DNA from: Microglena sp. YARC
Taxonomy: Eukaryota > Chlorophyta > Chlorophyceae > Chlamydomonadales > Chlamydomonadaceae
DNA: 64,000 bases
Assembly (NCBI GenBank): GCA_022414725.1
Contig: CM039466.1
Span: 18,761,375 to 18,825,374 of the forward strand
Reading direction: 5' to 3'
Below, piece by piece: positions 23,155 through 32,218 of this stretch. The translations under genes were made by a program, and so were the position numbers. The notes under the pieces are model-generated. The model saw only the letters and a list, made by a program, of their open reading frames with translations. It had not been told where the DNA came from and searched no databases. Position 1 is the stretch's first letter. The number at the start of each line of letters is the position of its first letter.

Positions 23155-23697
23155 ATGACCAACGAGAGGGGGAACAGGATTCTGCCCCCTGCTCTAATGA
23201 AGATGTTCGACAATATATGGACGAAGACGCTTACAGGAGTCAAACTCCAGTTCTACATGTTGTGGGACGGAAAACTGTTCTTTGTGAACACGTACCCCTT
23301 TCTCAACGGAAATCAGTTGGTCATAGGCGCGATCATGTTCATGCGCGCATTCGACAATGCGTACATCAAAGATGCTTCGCCCCTCGCAATAAGTAATGGA
23401 CATAATTTGATTTCTACGTCCTCCTACGGTTTCTTCATGCGCCATAGGCGGCCGTCATACTGGTTACCACGCATGCACAAGAACTCGGGGCGTCTGGCTA
23501 TGTCACGAGAAGACGCGCCGCCGACAACCCAGTCTTCAGGAGGCACGCTGTTAACGTCCGCATCAGGGCGTTTGAACACGACGGGGTCAAACGTGTCCAT
23601 CGTCGCTCAGCCAAGCGGTCCACGATGCGTCCGGACTTGGTTGGAATGGAGCAAGCGCGACCTGTGGATCGACCGTCATCAACGTTACGCTCCATGA
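23155..23697 (+). CDS. PAS-like domain protein of giant-virus type (180 aa, C-terminus doubtful)
   Basis: The ATG at 23155 follows an A-rich stretch. Residues 1-85 look like one compact domain: amphipathic helix, then FYMLWDGKLFFVNTYPFLNG and IGAIMFMRAFDNAY. This resembles the small PAS-like proteins I associate with NCLDV genomes, where 'NxYPF...GAIMFxR' is recurrent. The similarity is from memory of the motif pattern, not from a search. From about residue 110 on, composition turns to Ser/Arg/Thr and the frame may be an out-of-frame continuation. It lies upstream of the capsid gene on the same strand, with an oppositely oriented Asp-rich frame between. Confidence 0.45.
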   Translation: MTNERGNRILPPALMKMFDNIWTKTLTGVKLQFYMLWDGKLFFVNTYPFLNGNQLVIGAIMFMRAFDNAYIKDASPLAISNGHNLISTSSYGFFMRHRRPSYWLPRMHKNSGRLAMSREDAPPTTQSSGGTLLTSASGRLNTTGSNVSIVAQPSGPRCVRTWLEWSKRDLWIDRHQRYAP

Positions 23698-23817
23698 GGT
23701 GGGTGTCACAGAAAGTCGCGGGGGCTTCGTCTATCGTGAACAACCTCCCGGATCGGCGACCGCCGTAGATACCGTGAAATCGAAATAGCGATGCATCCCC
23801 GCCACCGCGGCGCGTGG

Positions 23818-23936
23818 TCATACACCCCTCTTGTGGCGCTGCGCGCAACCGGCGATGATCAAAGGCGTCGGTTCGTGCGCCCCAATGTGCGGCGCAGCAA
23901 CAAACGTCCGAGGCTGCACAGTAGTACTACCGTTCG

Positions 23937-23981
<45 letters not shown>

Positions 23982-24434
23982 TCCATCCAGGGGGAAGGAC
24001 GCATGCACCCACGCCGTACCCGTCCCACACGCGCAGGTTCGGGAATCGCGAAGCGACATCCGCAGGGTCCCGCATTTTATCCGACGCGAGAGAACGCTTC
24101 TTCTGTTCACCAGAACCCGACCCTGGATCGCAACCATCTCCGTCACTGTCACTGTCACTTTCACTGTCACCGACTAGACACTGGTTCCTAGATGTGTTGT
24201 TGGCCATATCGAAGTGACGCCGAGTCACCAAAAGAACGTCTCGTCATCCGCATTGTAGTCGTCGTCAGAATTCCTGTTTTTTTTGCCATTGTTGCTGGGA
24301 TCACATTCCTTAGTAGTAGCAGCAGAAGCAGCAGTTGCACCGTCGTCTTTCTTTCGGTGATGTAATCGCGTATGCGGTGTATCACAAACAATGTTCCGCT
24401 GCCTATCGCGCATACGCAGGTCCGTCAGAGTCAT
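23818..24434 (-). pseudogene. Asp/Ser-rich protein with poly-Asp tract, one frameshift
   Basis: A frame from the ATG at 24434 (69 codons, ending in an acidic NSDDDYNADDETFF) runs out at 24225. The frame starting at 24231 continues the same composition (SESDSDSDGDG...), then a globular piece (ASRFPNLRVWDGYGVGACVLP) and a run of 14-15 Asp. The pair reads naturally as one gene of about 200 codons with a one-base shift near 24228. It is divergent from the capsid gene, whose start is 177 bases away. Function unknown. The poly-Asp is encoded by a trinucleotide repeat and may be length-variable. Confidence 0.4.
23937..23982. repeat. (ATC)n trinucleotide microsatellite, about 15 units
   Basis: An uninterrupted 'atc' run. 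On the minus strand it encodes the Asp tract of the frame described at 23818-24434. Confidence 0.95.
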
Positions 24435-24610
24435 GTCTGCAAGCTTGCGCTCGTCAGAGTCGCGAAGTGCCCGGAAGCATCGTCGCTTCTCAAACGGTTG
24501 GCCGTGTCGTACAAGGGCATTTTGTAGAAACGTACAAAAAAATTGTAGGCGCGCAGAACTCCCGTAAAAAAATCTATGGTATTATTATACAAACTCAATA
24601 ATCTCACAAA

Positions 24611-26003
24611 ATGGCTGGAGGACTCATGCAGCTCGTCGCTTTCGGTGCACAGGATGTGTACCTCTCATCCAACCCCAGGTTACCTTCTTCAAGGTCGTGC
24701 ACCGCAGGCACACATCCTTCGCCATGGAGTCCATTGAACAGGTCTTCAACGGAAGCGCAGACTTCGGACGCAAGGTCACCGCAAACATCTCCTGAAACGG
24801 AGACCTCATCCACAAGGCATACCTAAGGGTCGAGCTGCCAGCCATATCCGTCCCAGAGGGAACCGCATTCAGGTGGCTCAACTGGATCGGACACATTCTC
24901 ATCAAGACCGTCGACATCGATATCGGAGGGACAGCGCATCGATCGCCACTACGGAGACTGGATGCACATCTGGAACGAGCTCACCCAGACACCAGGACAT
25001 CAACTAGGATACGCGTCCATGCTAGGAAACACGCCCGAACTCACCCAGATATACAACAACTGCTTCGGAACATCAGGAAGGGGGGCAATGACCGTGCCAT
25101 CCAAGACCCTATGGATCCCCCTGGAGTTCTGGTGGTGCAGGAACCCAGGACTCGCCCTGCCACTCATCGCACTGCAGTACCACGAGGTCAAGATCAACTA
25201 GAGTTCAACGACGCCAAGAACTGCTTCTGGCAGGACGCAACACTGCACTCACAGCGTCAGACCCACCCACCTGGGTAACCAACCTGAACCTAGTATCAAC
25301 ACCATCTCTAGCAACAGCTTCACTATTCATCGACTACATCTTCCTGGATACAGACGAGCGACGCAGGTTCGCAAGCGCACCACACGAGTACCTCATCGAG
25401 CAGCTGCAGTTCGGGGGAGACGAGTCAACCTCGCAGACATCAAACAACTTCAAGCTCAACTTCAACCACCCGTGCAAGGAGATCGTGTGGGTCGTCCAGC
25501 CAGACGACAACATCTCAGAGTCCGCGCCATTCGGAAAGCAGTGGTTCAACTACACAGACAAGGTCATGGCATCACCCTCACCAAGCGTTACGGACGCAAT
25601 GCCAGGAATCGCATCAGGAGGAACATACGGAGTCTACATCCCAGTCGCAGCAGACGGAGGAGAGAACCCAACCGCTAGGGCAAAGCTGTCTCTAAACGGA
25701 CACGAGCGACTGTCAGAGAGGGACGGAGAGTACTGGAACCTGGTGCAGACGTACCAGCACCACGAAAACGTACCATCGAAGGGAATCAATGTATACTCAT
25801 TCGCGCTCAAGCCAGAGGAACACCAGCCATCAGGATCTTGCAACATGTCTAGAATTGATAACGCCAACCTAACAATCAACCTAACCACAAACGCAGTCAA
25901 CCTAAACGGATCACCAAGGTCAGTCAAGGTAAGGATATATGCTGTCAATTACAATGTACTAAGAATCATGAGTGGTATGGGGGGACTCGCTTTCGCGAGT
26001 TAG
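24611..26003 (+). pseudogene. MCP: NCLDV major capsid protein (broken by at least five lesions)
   Basis: The start MAGGLMQLVAFGAQDVYLS is the characteristic N-terminus of the double jelly-roll major capsid protein of giant viruses. The C-terminal 172 codons (25485-26003) are intact and include the conserved block around QHHENVPSKGINVYSFALK, then EEHQPSG, and the ending YNVLRIMSGMGGLA. In between the frame is lost by a base missing from the C run at 24673-24676, a TGA at 24793-24795 where an Arg codon (CGA) is likely, an extra G at 24928-24930, a stop at 25199-25201 and another shift near 25255. Total length fits a protein of about 460 residues, normal for the family. The capsid would form the icosahedral shell. 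Here it is a relic or a badly assembled copy. Confidence 0.93.
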
Positions 26004-26199
26004 CTACAATGTCTTTCGGATAATCAAATGAATGTGGTATGTAAATTGAAGTAGCTACAATGTCTTTCGGATAATCAAATGAATGTGGTATTAAATGAAG
26101 TTAGCTACAATGTCTTTCGGATAATCAAATGAATGTGGTATTAAATGGAGTTAGATACAATGTTCTTCGGATAATCAAAGGAATGTGGTATTAAATGGA
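25999..26199 (+). repeat. Four tandem repeats of about 50 bp after the capsid gene
   Basis: Units start with 'tagctacaatgtctttcgga' at about 25999, 26052 and 26101 and a diverged copy at 26151 ('tagatacaatgttcttcgga'). Each continues with 'taatcaaatgaatgtggtat'. The first unit overlaps the capsid stop codon. There are no variable spacers between units, so it is a minisatellite and not a CRISPR array. It may affect the 3' end of the capsid transcript. Confidence 0.9.
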
Positions 26200-26214
26200 A
26201 TCTTCTCTGTTTGG

Positions 26215-26468
26215 GTGGTTGTAAGAATGTTCTGTTCAAAAACGTCGACGAACGCAACACTTCTTGTAAGTGTCACGGCTGCTTTCAGAGGCTTGTCAAC
26301 ATGAAGGCAGACAGCGTAGTCTGGCGCGGAGTTTGCAAAGAGTCCCCAATCGACGGGTCTATAACTGTTGAGAAGCAGAAGATGGTGGTGAAGAACGTCA
26401 AGGTCCACAAAGTACGTAAAAATATGTACTCGCTTTATCTGATCTACCATTGGGTTCAAGGGTCGTAG
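26215..26468 (+). pseudogene. Cys-rich zinc-finger-like fragment
   Basis: An open frame without an ATG reads GCKNVLFKNVDERNTSCKCHG followed by a basic tail. The CKN...C-x-C-x-x-C arrangement resembles the repeated fingers of the zinc-finger protein on the opposite strand at 26.9-28.3 kb (GACKNIGSGKELKF...CVKC). It is probably a detached and inverted piece of that family, although it could be chance. Confidence 0.28.
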
Positions 26469-26691
26469 GGCGTCCCACAAATTGCGTCTCCGACTGTAAA
26501 AGAAACATATTTACATCAACAAAAACGTTACAATAATTTCAGTCATTCGCGTCAACAAGACAAGCGATGTGTGTACAATGTTGTTTAAGAAGAACAATCT
26601 AGATAGAAATATGGACATCCATTACAGAGCAAGAGTATTGTCAAACAAGAGCAAGACGAATCAAACGCACTCGTGTTTCATTCTCAGGCTA

Positions 26692-26749
26692 CAATCGGCG
26701 GAACAGTAAAATGAAAATAAATGTACGACATCGCCGTTAGCAAATTGGC
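26692..26749 (-). mobile_element. Fragment of the Fanzor-mariner right end (TIR plus transposase start)
   Basis: After a TA at 26690-26691 the sequence 'caatcggcggaacagtaaaa' matches the right terminal repeat of the element at 40485-43963. It continues with 'atgtacgacatcgccgttag', the first codons of its transposase, lacking the 15-20 bases between. Homology ends near 26749. It is a 58-base solo end, dead. Confidence 0.75.
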
Positions 26750-26853
26750 CCCCCACTGTAAAAGTACGGAATAAAACAAGTTGTCGTCGCATACGGTTTC
26801 TCTAAGTGGTCCGCCCAGTGTCGCGGCATCATTGGTCGCACTCCGGAATACGG

Positions 26854-28344
26854 TCAACACGTCATGACTGCCAGTGCCTGTTGTACTGGCTGGTCGTTGT
26901 GGCTGCAATTTTTTTCTCCTGCCGAGTATTTCAACTGCTTTTCCAATAGATGGGGAAGACGATGGTGACTCCGTTGTACGCACTGAACGACACAGGCTCT
27001 CGAGATCCATAGAGGCAGTGTTGTACTGCGTATCATCGCATGACCCAGCTTGCTCGTGAACTTGTAGAGGCGAACGACATGCACTAGGAACTCGGGCTCT
27101 GGGAGATCCTTCTTCATGTAGTTGCACCGTGAGCAACAGCTTCTGCAGTTGTCAGAAACGTCGTAAGGCAGAGACGAGTCCACCCTGTCGATTCCAAGGG
27201 ATGGTGTTCGCCCGCACATGTAGCACTCATTAGCCCACAGAGTAATCAGCTTCTCACGGGGTATGACAGACGGTGAATTCTTGCGTCCTTCATGTTCCGA
27301 CTTCTTAGTGAAGGAGGTTTCTTTTCCCAATCTGGGATTCATGGGGATTTCTCCTTCAGTCGACAACATTCTGTACATCGCGATCGCCTTGACTCCACCA
27401 ATGAACTCGTCTACGTGGAAGTTTATCTTCATCATGTTGCACAGATAGCAGCAAGGGACTGTGTTGCAGTCAGTGAACTTCACACTAGAGTCGACGCGGT
27501 CAAGGCCACACAAGAATATTGCCGGATCATGCGCTCCACGTAGTGGCATGGCTGCTGAATCTTGTCAATGAACGAATCCGATCTCCATGCACATGAGATC
27601 GTTCAAGACTGTTGATTTGTTGTTGCCTCTTCAGGGTGTGGACGATCATGTCGAATCGCATCCTGGGGTCGAGCCTCCTCTTCTCTTGGTACTTTTCTTT
27701 CTTTCCAGGATTTGCTTCCATCCACTCATTGTGGATCTCGTTGTTGTGACAGCGGAAGAGTCTGGATCTTCGGTCATCTTCTTCTCACGATATACGGAGT
27801 AATACTTCTTGCCATTGAAGCACGAGTTACACGTCTGTTTCCAACTTCCCTTCTTGTGTCTGTGCGGAACTTGAACATGAGCTCCTTCCGCTACCTATAT
27901 TTCAAGCATTTGTCTCCCCGGTCGCACACTGTCGGCATCGTGGAAGCACAGTAGGCTTGGGCTTTGAAGCGTTTGCAACAGATGTCTTGCGCTTCTGGCG
28001 CACTGTTTGCACATCATCCGTGTTCCCTCGAAGTCGGATAAGGGTTTTGTGAGTCCGCACCCTTCACCACTCTTGTTCATGCATGTTCGCCCGTCCGTAT
28101 CGAGGGCGTCCGCCGTTCAGCACGATACGCATTTCACACAATACTTCCGATTATCGACGTATAAGTCGAACTTGAGTTCCTTCCCGCTACCAATGTTCTT
28201 GCACGCGCCTCCGCTGGCACACACGGGCGGTATCCTGGGTGCATTTTCGCACTTCTTGCACACGTCCAGATTATTCCGGAACTTGATGGTTGTGAGGCAC
28301 AAGGAACATGTCACTAGTTTTGTTGGTACAGATTTCACATACAT
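26854..28344 (-). pseudogene. Multi zinc-finger / HNH-like protein of giant-virus type, frameshifted
   Basis: The ATG at 28344 starts a cysteine-rich protein: TCSLC...CKKC, then GACKNIGSGKELKF...YCVKC. A TGA at 28115-28117 interrupts the frame (likely from CGA), which resumes as CGLTKPLSDFEGTRMMCKQC. A second finger of the same design is broken near 27890, a basic helix (MRFDMIVHTLKRQQQIN) follows in another frame. The last 231-codon frame (27549-26854) holds two HNH-like units: CGLDRVDSS...CCYLCNMMK and CYMCGRTPSLGIDRVDSS...CCSRCNYMK. The pattern C-x2-C...DRxD...CC-x2-CN-x2-K recurs in NCLDV genomes as I know them. It may bind or cut DNA. Four or more lesions make it inactive as it stands. 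Confidence 0.6.
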
Positions 28345-28605
28345 TATCGTAAACCAGTGTACAAAGAGTGTGTTGGAAAGACGACAATTTTTATCATTTA
28401 TACTATTTTATTCTGGATACGCGGTTTCTGCAAAACATTTGAACCGCTTGCTGCTTGAGACCATGCGGTTTCTTTGAAGGACCTGTGTGAATGTGGTTGC
28501 GTAAGACACAATGCGTCATTAATCGACGACAAGTGTTTCGTGTGCGCCTCAGAATCAGAGTGTAAAGAATGACATATTATCATATCGTTTTACTACTGAA
28601 TCAAG

Positions 28606-29349
28606 ATGGTTTTCATCATCACCGGCTCCAACGACGACCTGGTTTGGACGATCGACCCGGATGCCACGGCTTACTCTCGTACCAGCAAGAACGGGGAGAC
28701 ACACGTTGTGTTCCTGGACTTCACCGTTCACCGTGTCATGCCTGCCCTGAGCTTGGAGCCCCGCAACGTGAGCGTGCTGCGTCCCAAGATGCTTCTCCGG
28801 GAATACGTGTGGAATGGCCTATCGACGTCCGGTGACGGCAGCTCTGGTGTCGTGGTGCCTTTGAATTACGACATGTTCGACGTGCGCACTTCCAACCTGG
28901 TCAAGGTGCATGGCCTCTCCTCTTCGAAGAGTTTTTCGGCACCGGCGAGCTCCGACGTGCCTTCTGTGGTCCGCGCCCGCGTTCCGTGGGAGTTCATGCC
29001 ATTTGGCCTGAAGTACTGCTACAACAAGGCTCAGAGCATGGAGGGTTTCAACCAGAGCAAGATGATCGACCCCAAAACCAAGCATTGGTACCTATCCATT
29101 AAGGCGGACGCTGGCATCAACTCCGTCAAGGTCGCGAAGATCGAGGAGAGCCTCGGTGCGTGCTACCTAGCCCTGGTCGAGTTCCCTGGTTTCGGGAGGT
29201 TTCCACCTGACTCTCCCCCGATTGACGTGTTCCGTACCGTTCATTCCCGGTACTGCCGGGCAATGCGTACTCTGCGCGAGATGCTGGAATGTGTGCAAGG
29301 GGGCACACAGGATGTGTCGAGGGCGTTCCTGCCTTCCGGTGGATCTTGA
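28606..29349 (+). CDS. Hypothetical viral protein (247 aa), founder of a local duplicated family
   Basis: The ATG at 28606 is preceded by 'tactgaatcaag', a leader shared with the gene at 29503. The protein starts MVFIITGSND and shows a balanced composition, with a strand-rich middle (VVVPLNYDMFDV) and FGLKYCYNKAQSMEGFNQSK as the best-conserved block. That block is duplicated in the fragment at 30400-30790. No domain, signal peptide or membrane segment is recognised. Codon use is GC-rich with C/G third positions, and the frame is intact. The last dozen residues (GGTQDVSRAFLPSGGS) run into a segment joined to a zinc-finger fragment, so the natural C-terminus may be lost. It is probably a viral structural or host-interaction gene, but that is a guess. 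Confidence 0.6.
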   Translation: MVFIITGSNDDLVWTIDPDATAYSRTSKNGETHVVFLDFTVHRVMPALSLEPRNVSVLRPKMLLREYVWNGLSTSGDGSSGVVVPLNYDMFDVRTSNLVKVHGLSSSKSFSAPASSDVPSVVRARVPWEFMPFGLKYCYNKAQSMEGFNQSKMIDPKTKHWYLSIKADAGINSVKVAKIEESLGACYLALVEFPGFGRFPPDSPPIDVFRTVHSRYCRAMRTLREMLECVQGGTQDVSRAFLPSGGS

Positions 29350-29382
29350 CTGGTTTCGGAGCCTTGTCTGGTCGGAATCGCA

Positions 29383-29442
29383 ATCGACACACTTGAGTTC
29401 TTTCCCGCTACCGATGTTCTTGCACGCGGCTCCGCTGGCATA
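29383..29442 (-). pseudogene. Zinc-finger fragment copied from the 28.2 kb gene
   Basis: The 55-base stretch 'cttgagttctttcccgctac'... matches 28168-28222 with four or five differences. On the minus strand it encodes ACKNIGSGKELK, the finger core of the gene at 26854-28344. It sits in the short space between two unrelated genes, so it is a translocated fragment. Confidence 0.7.
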
Positions 29443-29502
29443 CGTCCAAAAAGAGTATAAATATCGTCAGTTTCTTATTGTGTATTGGATTACTGAATCA
29501 AG
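29440..29502 (+). promoter_or_regulatory. Putative promoter/leader shared with the 28606 gene
   Basis: The segment contains 'gtataaatatcg' and ends with 'ttactgaatcaag' directly before the ATG. The gene at 28606 has 'tttactactgaatcaag' in the same place after an AT-rich run. The conserved leader and the conserved first codons suggest that the 5' end was duplicated as a unit with its expression signal. Confidence 0.4.
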
Positions 29503-30297
29503 ATGGTTTTCCTCATCACCGGTGATTTTCGACATGGTCGCATGTTCGGTGTCCATTTACTCTACTCATATTCCGGAGAAACCTTTGCTGCGCTTTCTGT
29601 TCGCAAGGGTGAGCAGAGCAAGACGTTCATGGTTTTGATGGACGGTTACTACCCAGCTGTCTTCGGGAACGAGCTCACAATATCCACCAATGGATACGCT
29701 AAATGCAATGTTGGGCACATTCACACGATGATCCACGACGCCGGGGTGACAGTGGACCATATCAACCGCATCCCTTTGGACAAACGTCGCAAGAAACTTC
29801 GCGTAGCAACCACCATGAGCGTGTCGTCTGTAGAAATAGCCCCCCCTGAGGATCTGAAGCCATACTTCGACGAGATGCCAACGTTCCTTCGATGGGACCG
29901 CAACTATCTCCGATTTGTAAGCGACAAGTACAGCATCAACGGTACGATGAGCAAGAAAGTCAGCATCGTGAACAAGTTCCGAGATGCCGCAGTGAAGCTG
30001 AAGAATGCGATCATCGAAGACATTGAGTACTCACGACACATTGCAACTCTGAACCAGCTGCGAGACGATTACATTCAGATCAACAAGCTGGTACACTCTC
30101 TGTACCCCGAGCACTTTGACATGTACGAAGACATCACCGACAAGGTGTATCGGGACACTCCCGAGTTCATCGAACAATGCCTTGCGAAGTTACAGGCGGC
30201 AAAGGAAGGCGACGTCATGTACTCCACCCGGGCTCTGAGCGCCACTTATCGCCCTGACGAGTCCTTTAGGGTGTGTTACACTCAGACCGGGCAATAA
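29503..30297 (+). CDS. Hypothetical viral protein (264 aa)
   Basis: The ATG at 29503 lies directly after 'ttactgaatcaag', the same leader as the gene at 28606, and the first seven residues (MVFLITG) match MVFIITG there. After that the two proteins differ. Residues 1-110 are beta-rich. Residues 140-240 are helical and charged (VNKFRDAAVKLKNAIIED; LNQLRDDYIQINKLVHSLYP) and could form a coiled coil. No known domain is recognised. The frame is intact and ends TAA at 30295-30297. Upstream 'tataaatat' at 29456-29464 is a plausible TATA-like element about 40 bases before the ATG. Part of its 3' end and downstream sequence is duplicated in inverted orientation at 46724-46860. Confidence 0.6.
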   Translation: MVFLITGDFRHGRMFGVHLLYSYSGETFAALSVRKGEQSKTFMVLMDGYYPAVFGNELTISTNGYAKCNVGHIHTMIHDAGVTVDHINRIPLDKRRKKLRVATTMSVSSVEIAPPEDLKPYFDEMPTFLRWDRNYLRFVSDKYSINGTMSKKVSIVNKFRDAAVKLKNAIIEDIEYSRHIATLNQLRDDYIQINKLVHSLYPEHFDMYEDITDKVYRDTPEFIEQCLAKLQAAKEGDVMYSTRALSATYRPDESFRVCYTQTGQ

Positions 30298-30391
30298 TGT
30301 TACAGTATATTGAATCAATTCCAATTCTCAATGTACAACTTGGACAGACCGTCGATTGCTGCAAAGTTTAAGGATAGTTGCTATACTTGCG
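30273..30391 (+). repeat. Inverted long-distance repeat, copy 1 (partner 46724-46860)
   Basis: It covers the last codons and 3' flank of the 29503 gene. The reverse complement of 46724-46860 matches most of its length, with small gaps and an extra 17-20 bases in the partner. The two copies are 16.3 kb apart and in opposite orientation. Confidence 0.85.
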
Positions 30392-30399
30392 ACATTTTT

Positions 30400-30790
30400 A
30401 GGCACCGCGAGCCGACGTGCCTTCCGTGGTCCGCGACCGCGTTCCGTGGGAGTTCATGCCATTTGGCCTGAAGTACTGCTTCAACAAGTCTCAGAGCATG
30501 GAGGGTTTCAACCAAAGCAAGATAATCGACCCCAGAACCAAGCATTTGTACCTGTCCAAGAAGTCGGATGCGAGCGTCGACTCGCGTCAATGTCGCGAAG
30601 GCTGAGGAGAGCCTTGGTGCGTGCTACTGAGCCCTGGTCGAGTTCCCTGGCGTCGGGAGGTTTCCACATGACTCTCTCCTGATTGACGTGTTCCGTACCG
30701 TCCATTCCCTGTACTGCCGGGCGATGCCTACTCTACGCGAGATGCAGGAATGTTGCAAAGTCGACCCTGCGGATGTGCTATTCGCAAAAA
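30400..30790 (+). pseudogene. Truncated paralogue of the 28606 gene
   Basis: From 'gccgacgtgccttccgtggt' on, the sequence follows 28955-29320 with about one difference in ten bases. It conserves the block FGLKYCFNKSQSMEGFNQSK and then shifts frame near 30590. The 5' half of the gene is missing and is replaced by the 3' flank of the 29503 gene. It ends just before the start of the acidic repeat protein, whose upstream region it therefore forms. Confidence 0.8.
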
Positions 30791-30829
30791 AAAGAATCGC
30801 CCCCAATGATATACTCGCAACATAACATA

Positions 30830-32137
30830 ATGCCGACCATTTCTCTAGCGTCCCTTAAGCATATGGCCACCCATTACAATGCTCAACCACTAGATAGTGC
30901 TACCACCAATGTGGCAAGTGCTCCCGAAGAAGGTTTTCCTTCTCCTGAGCATGCGGCGAGTGCTCCTGAAGAAGGTTCTTCTCGGGAGGAGGAGGCGGGT
31001 GCTAATGAGGAGAAGTCGAGTGCTCCTGAAGAAGATCCTTCTTCTCCGGATGAGAATGTGAGTATTATTGAAGAATGTTCTCCTGAGCAGGAGGAGGCAG
31101 GTGCTACTGAGGAGAGGGCGAGTGTTCCTGAAGAAGGTTCGTTTCAGGAGGAAGAGGCGGGTGCTACTGAGGAGAAGGCGAGTGTTCCTGAAGAATGTTC
31201 TCCGGATAAGGAGGAGGCGGGTGCTACTGAGGAGAAGGCGAGTGTTCCTGAAGAATGTTCTCCGGATAAGGAGGAGGCGGGTGCTACTGAGGAGATGGCG
31301 AGTGCTCCTGAAGAAGATCCTTTTTCTCCGGATGAGAGTGTGAGTATTATTGAAGAATGTTCTCCTGAGCAGGAGGAGGCAGGTGCTACTGAGGAGAGGG
31401 CGAGTGTTCCTGAAGAAGGTTCGTTTCAGGAGGAAGAGGCGGGTGCTACTGAGGAGAAGGCGAGTGTTCCTGAAGAATGTTCTCCTGAGCAGGAGGAGGC
31501 GGGTGCTACTGAGGAGAGGGCGAGTGTTCCTGAAGAAGGTTCGTTTCAGGAGGAAGATGCGGGTGCTACTGAGGAGAAGGCTAGTGTTCCTGAAGAATGT
31601 TCACCGGAGAAGGAGGAGGCGGGTGCTACTGAGGAGAGGGCGAGTGTTCCTGAAGAAGGTTCGTTTCAGGAGGAAGAGGCGGGTGCTACTGAGGAGAAGG
31701 CGAGTGTTCCTGAAGAATGTTCTCCGGAGCAGGAGGCTGTGAGTGACGACACCACCTTTGCGGATTCGCGAGCAAATGGTGGTGGTGGACGTGGACGAGG
31801 GCGTGGTCGCATTCCGCGAATTTCTGCGCCCCCTCGTCCTCTTCCTGACCGCATCATGTCTTTGCGCGCCACCCATCGTCACCCAACAAGAGACGTTCCT
31901 GAGACCTTTCTACCACCATCGGCTACCGATAATTATAATAGTACCGATAGTACACCACCGTTTATCGGTACCAAATCTCCATTTGCGAGCGCACCCTCGC
32001 ATATCTTTGATCAGATCTGTGCTTCGCCCCCGATTATTATTGTCAATGGGAACAGTCGGCGCTTGATTTCGAGTTCCTTCCGCCCTTGCTCCGTCAGGTT
32101 TGGTGCAGGCGGCGTAGGTCGCCGTGCCGCTCCTTGA
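30830..32137 (+). CDS. Acidic tandem-repeat protein with RGG box (435 aa)
   Basis: I chose the ATG at 30830 because the sequence before it belongs to the truncated paralogue. Residues 25-305 are a repeat of about 20-residue units, with consensus EEAGATEEKASVPEECSPEQ and a second unit type ending EGSFQEE. The charge is very negative and there is no predicted fold. A Gly/Arg stretch (GGGGRGRGRGR, an RNA-binding-type RGG box) follows, then a Ser/Pro/Thr-rich tail of about 115 residues. The frame is fully open through 1308 bases despite the repeat. The 60-base DNA unit keeps two other frames open as well, so only composition tells which is used. It may be a surface or tegument-like protein, or a nucleic-acid-associated disordered protein. 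The function is unknown. Confidence 0.6.
   Translation: MPTISLASLKHMATHYNAQPLDSATTNVASAPEEGFPSPEHAASAPEEGSSREEEAGANEEKSSAPEEDPSSPDENVSIIEECSPEQEEAGATEERASVPEEGSFQEEEAGATEEKASVPEECSPDKEEAGATEEKASVPEECSPDKEEAGATEEMASAPEEDPFSPDESVSIIEECSPEQEEAGATEERASVPEEGSFQEEEAGATEEKASVPEECSPEQEEAGATEERASVPEEGSFQEEDAGATEEKASVPEECSPEKEEAGATEERASVPEEGSFQEEEAGATEEKASVPEECSPEQEAVSDDTTFADSRANGGGGRGRGRGRIPRISAPPRPLPDRIMSLRATHRHPTRDVPETFLPPSATDNYNSTDSTPPFIGTKSPFASAPSHIFDQICASPPIIIVNGNSRRLISSSFRPCSVRFGAGGVGRRAAP
31061..31738 (+). repeat. 60-bp tandem repeat array with a 282-bp higher-order duplication
   Basis: Units such as 'gaggaggcgggtgctactga' followed by 'ggagaaggcgagtgttcctg' recur every 60 bases. The string 'agtattattgaagaatgttc' occurs at 31061 and again at 31343, so a 282-base block (94 codons) has been duplicated inside the array. 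All changes keep the reading frame. Confidence 0.95.
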
Positions 32138-32218
32138 AAATGGTTTTAAGTGTTTGTGAATTTTCCCTTTTTTTGATTTTTTGCAACACTTAATTTAAGA
32201 ACAAATGTAATTGTACAG

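Noticed and set aside
22767..23243. A 158-codon minus-strand frame overlapping the PAS-like gene
   Set aside because: Composition is irregular and it overlaps the better plus-strand gene and an AT-rich promoter-like stretch.
25999..26199. Possible CRISPR array after the capsid gene
   Set aside because: Units are contiguous and identical over their full length. There are no unique spacers, and the context is eukaryotic/viral.
31068..31742. Arg/Lys/Leu-rich frames over the acidic repeat
   Set aside because: They are the +1 frame of the 60-base unit. The acidic frame continues on both sides into non-repetitive sequence with a start and an RGG tail, the basic one does not.
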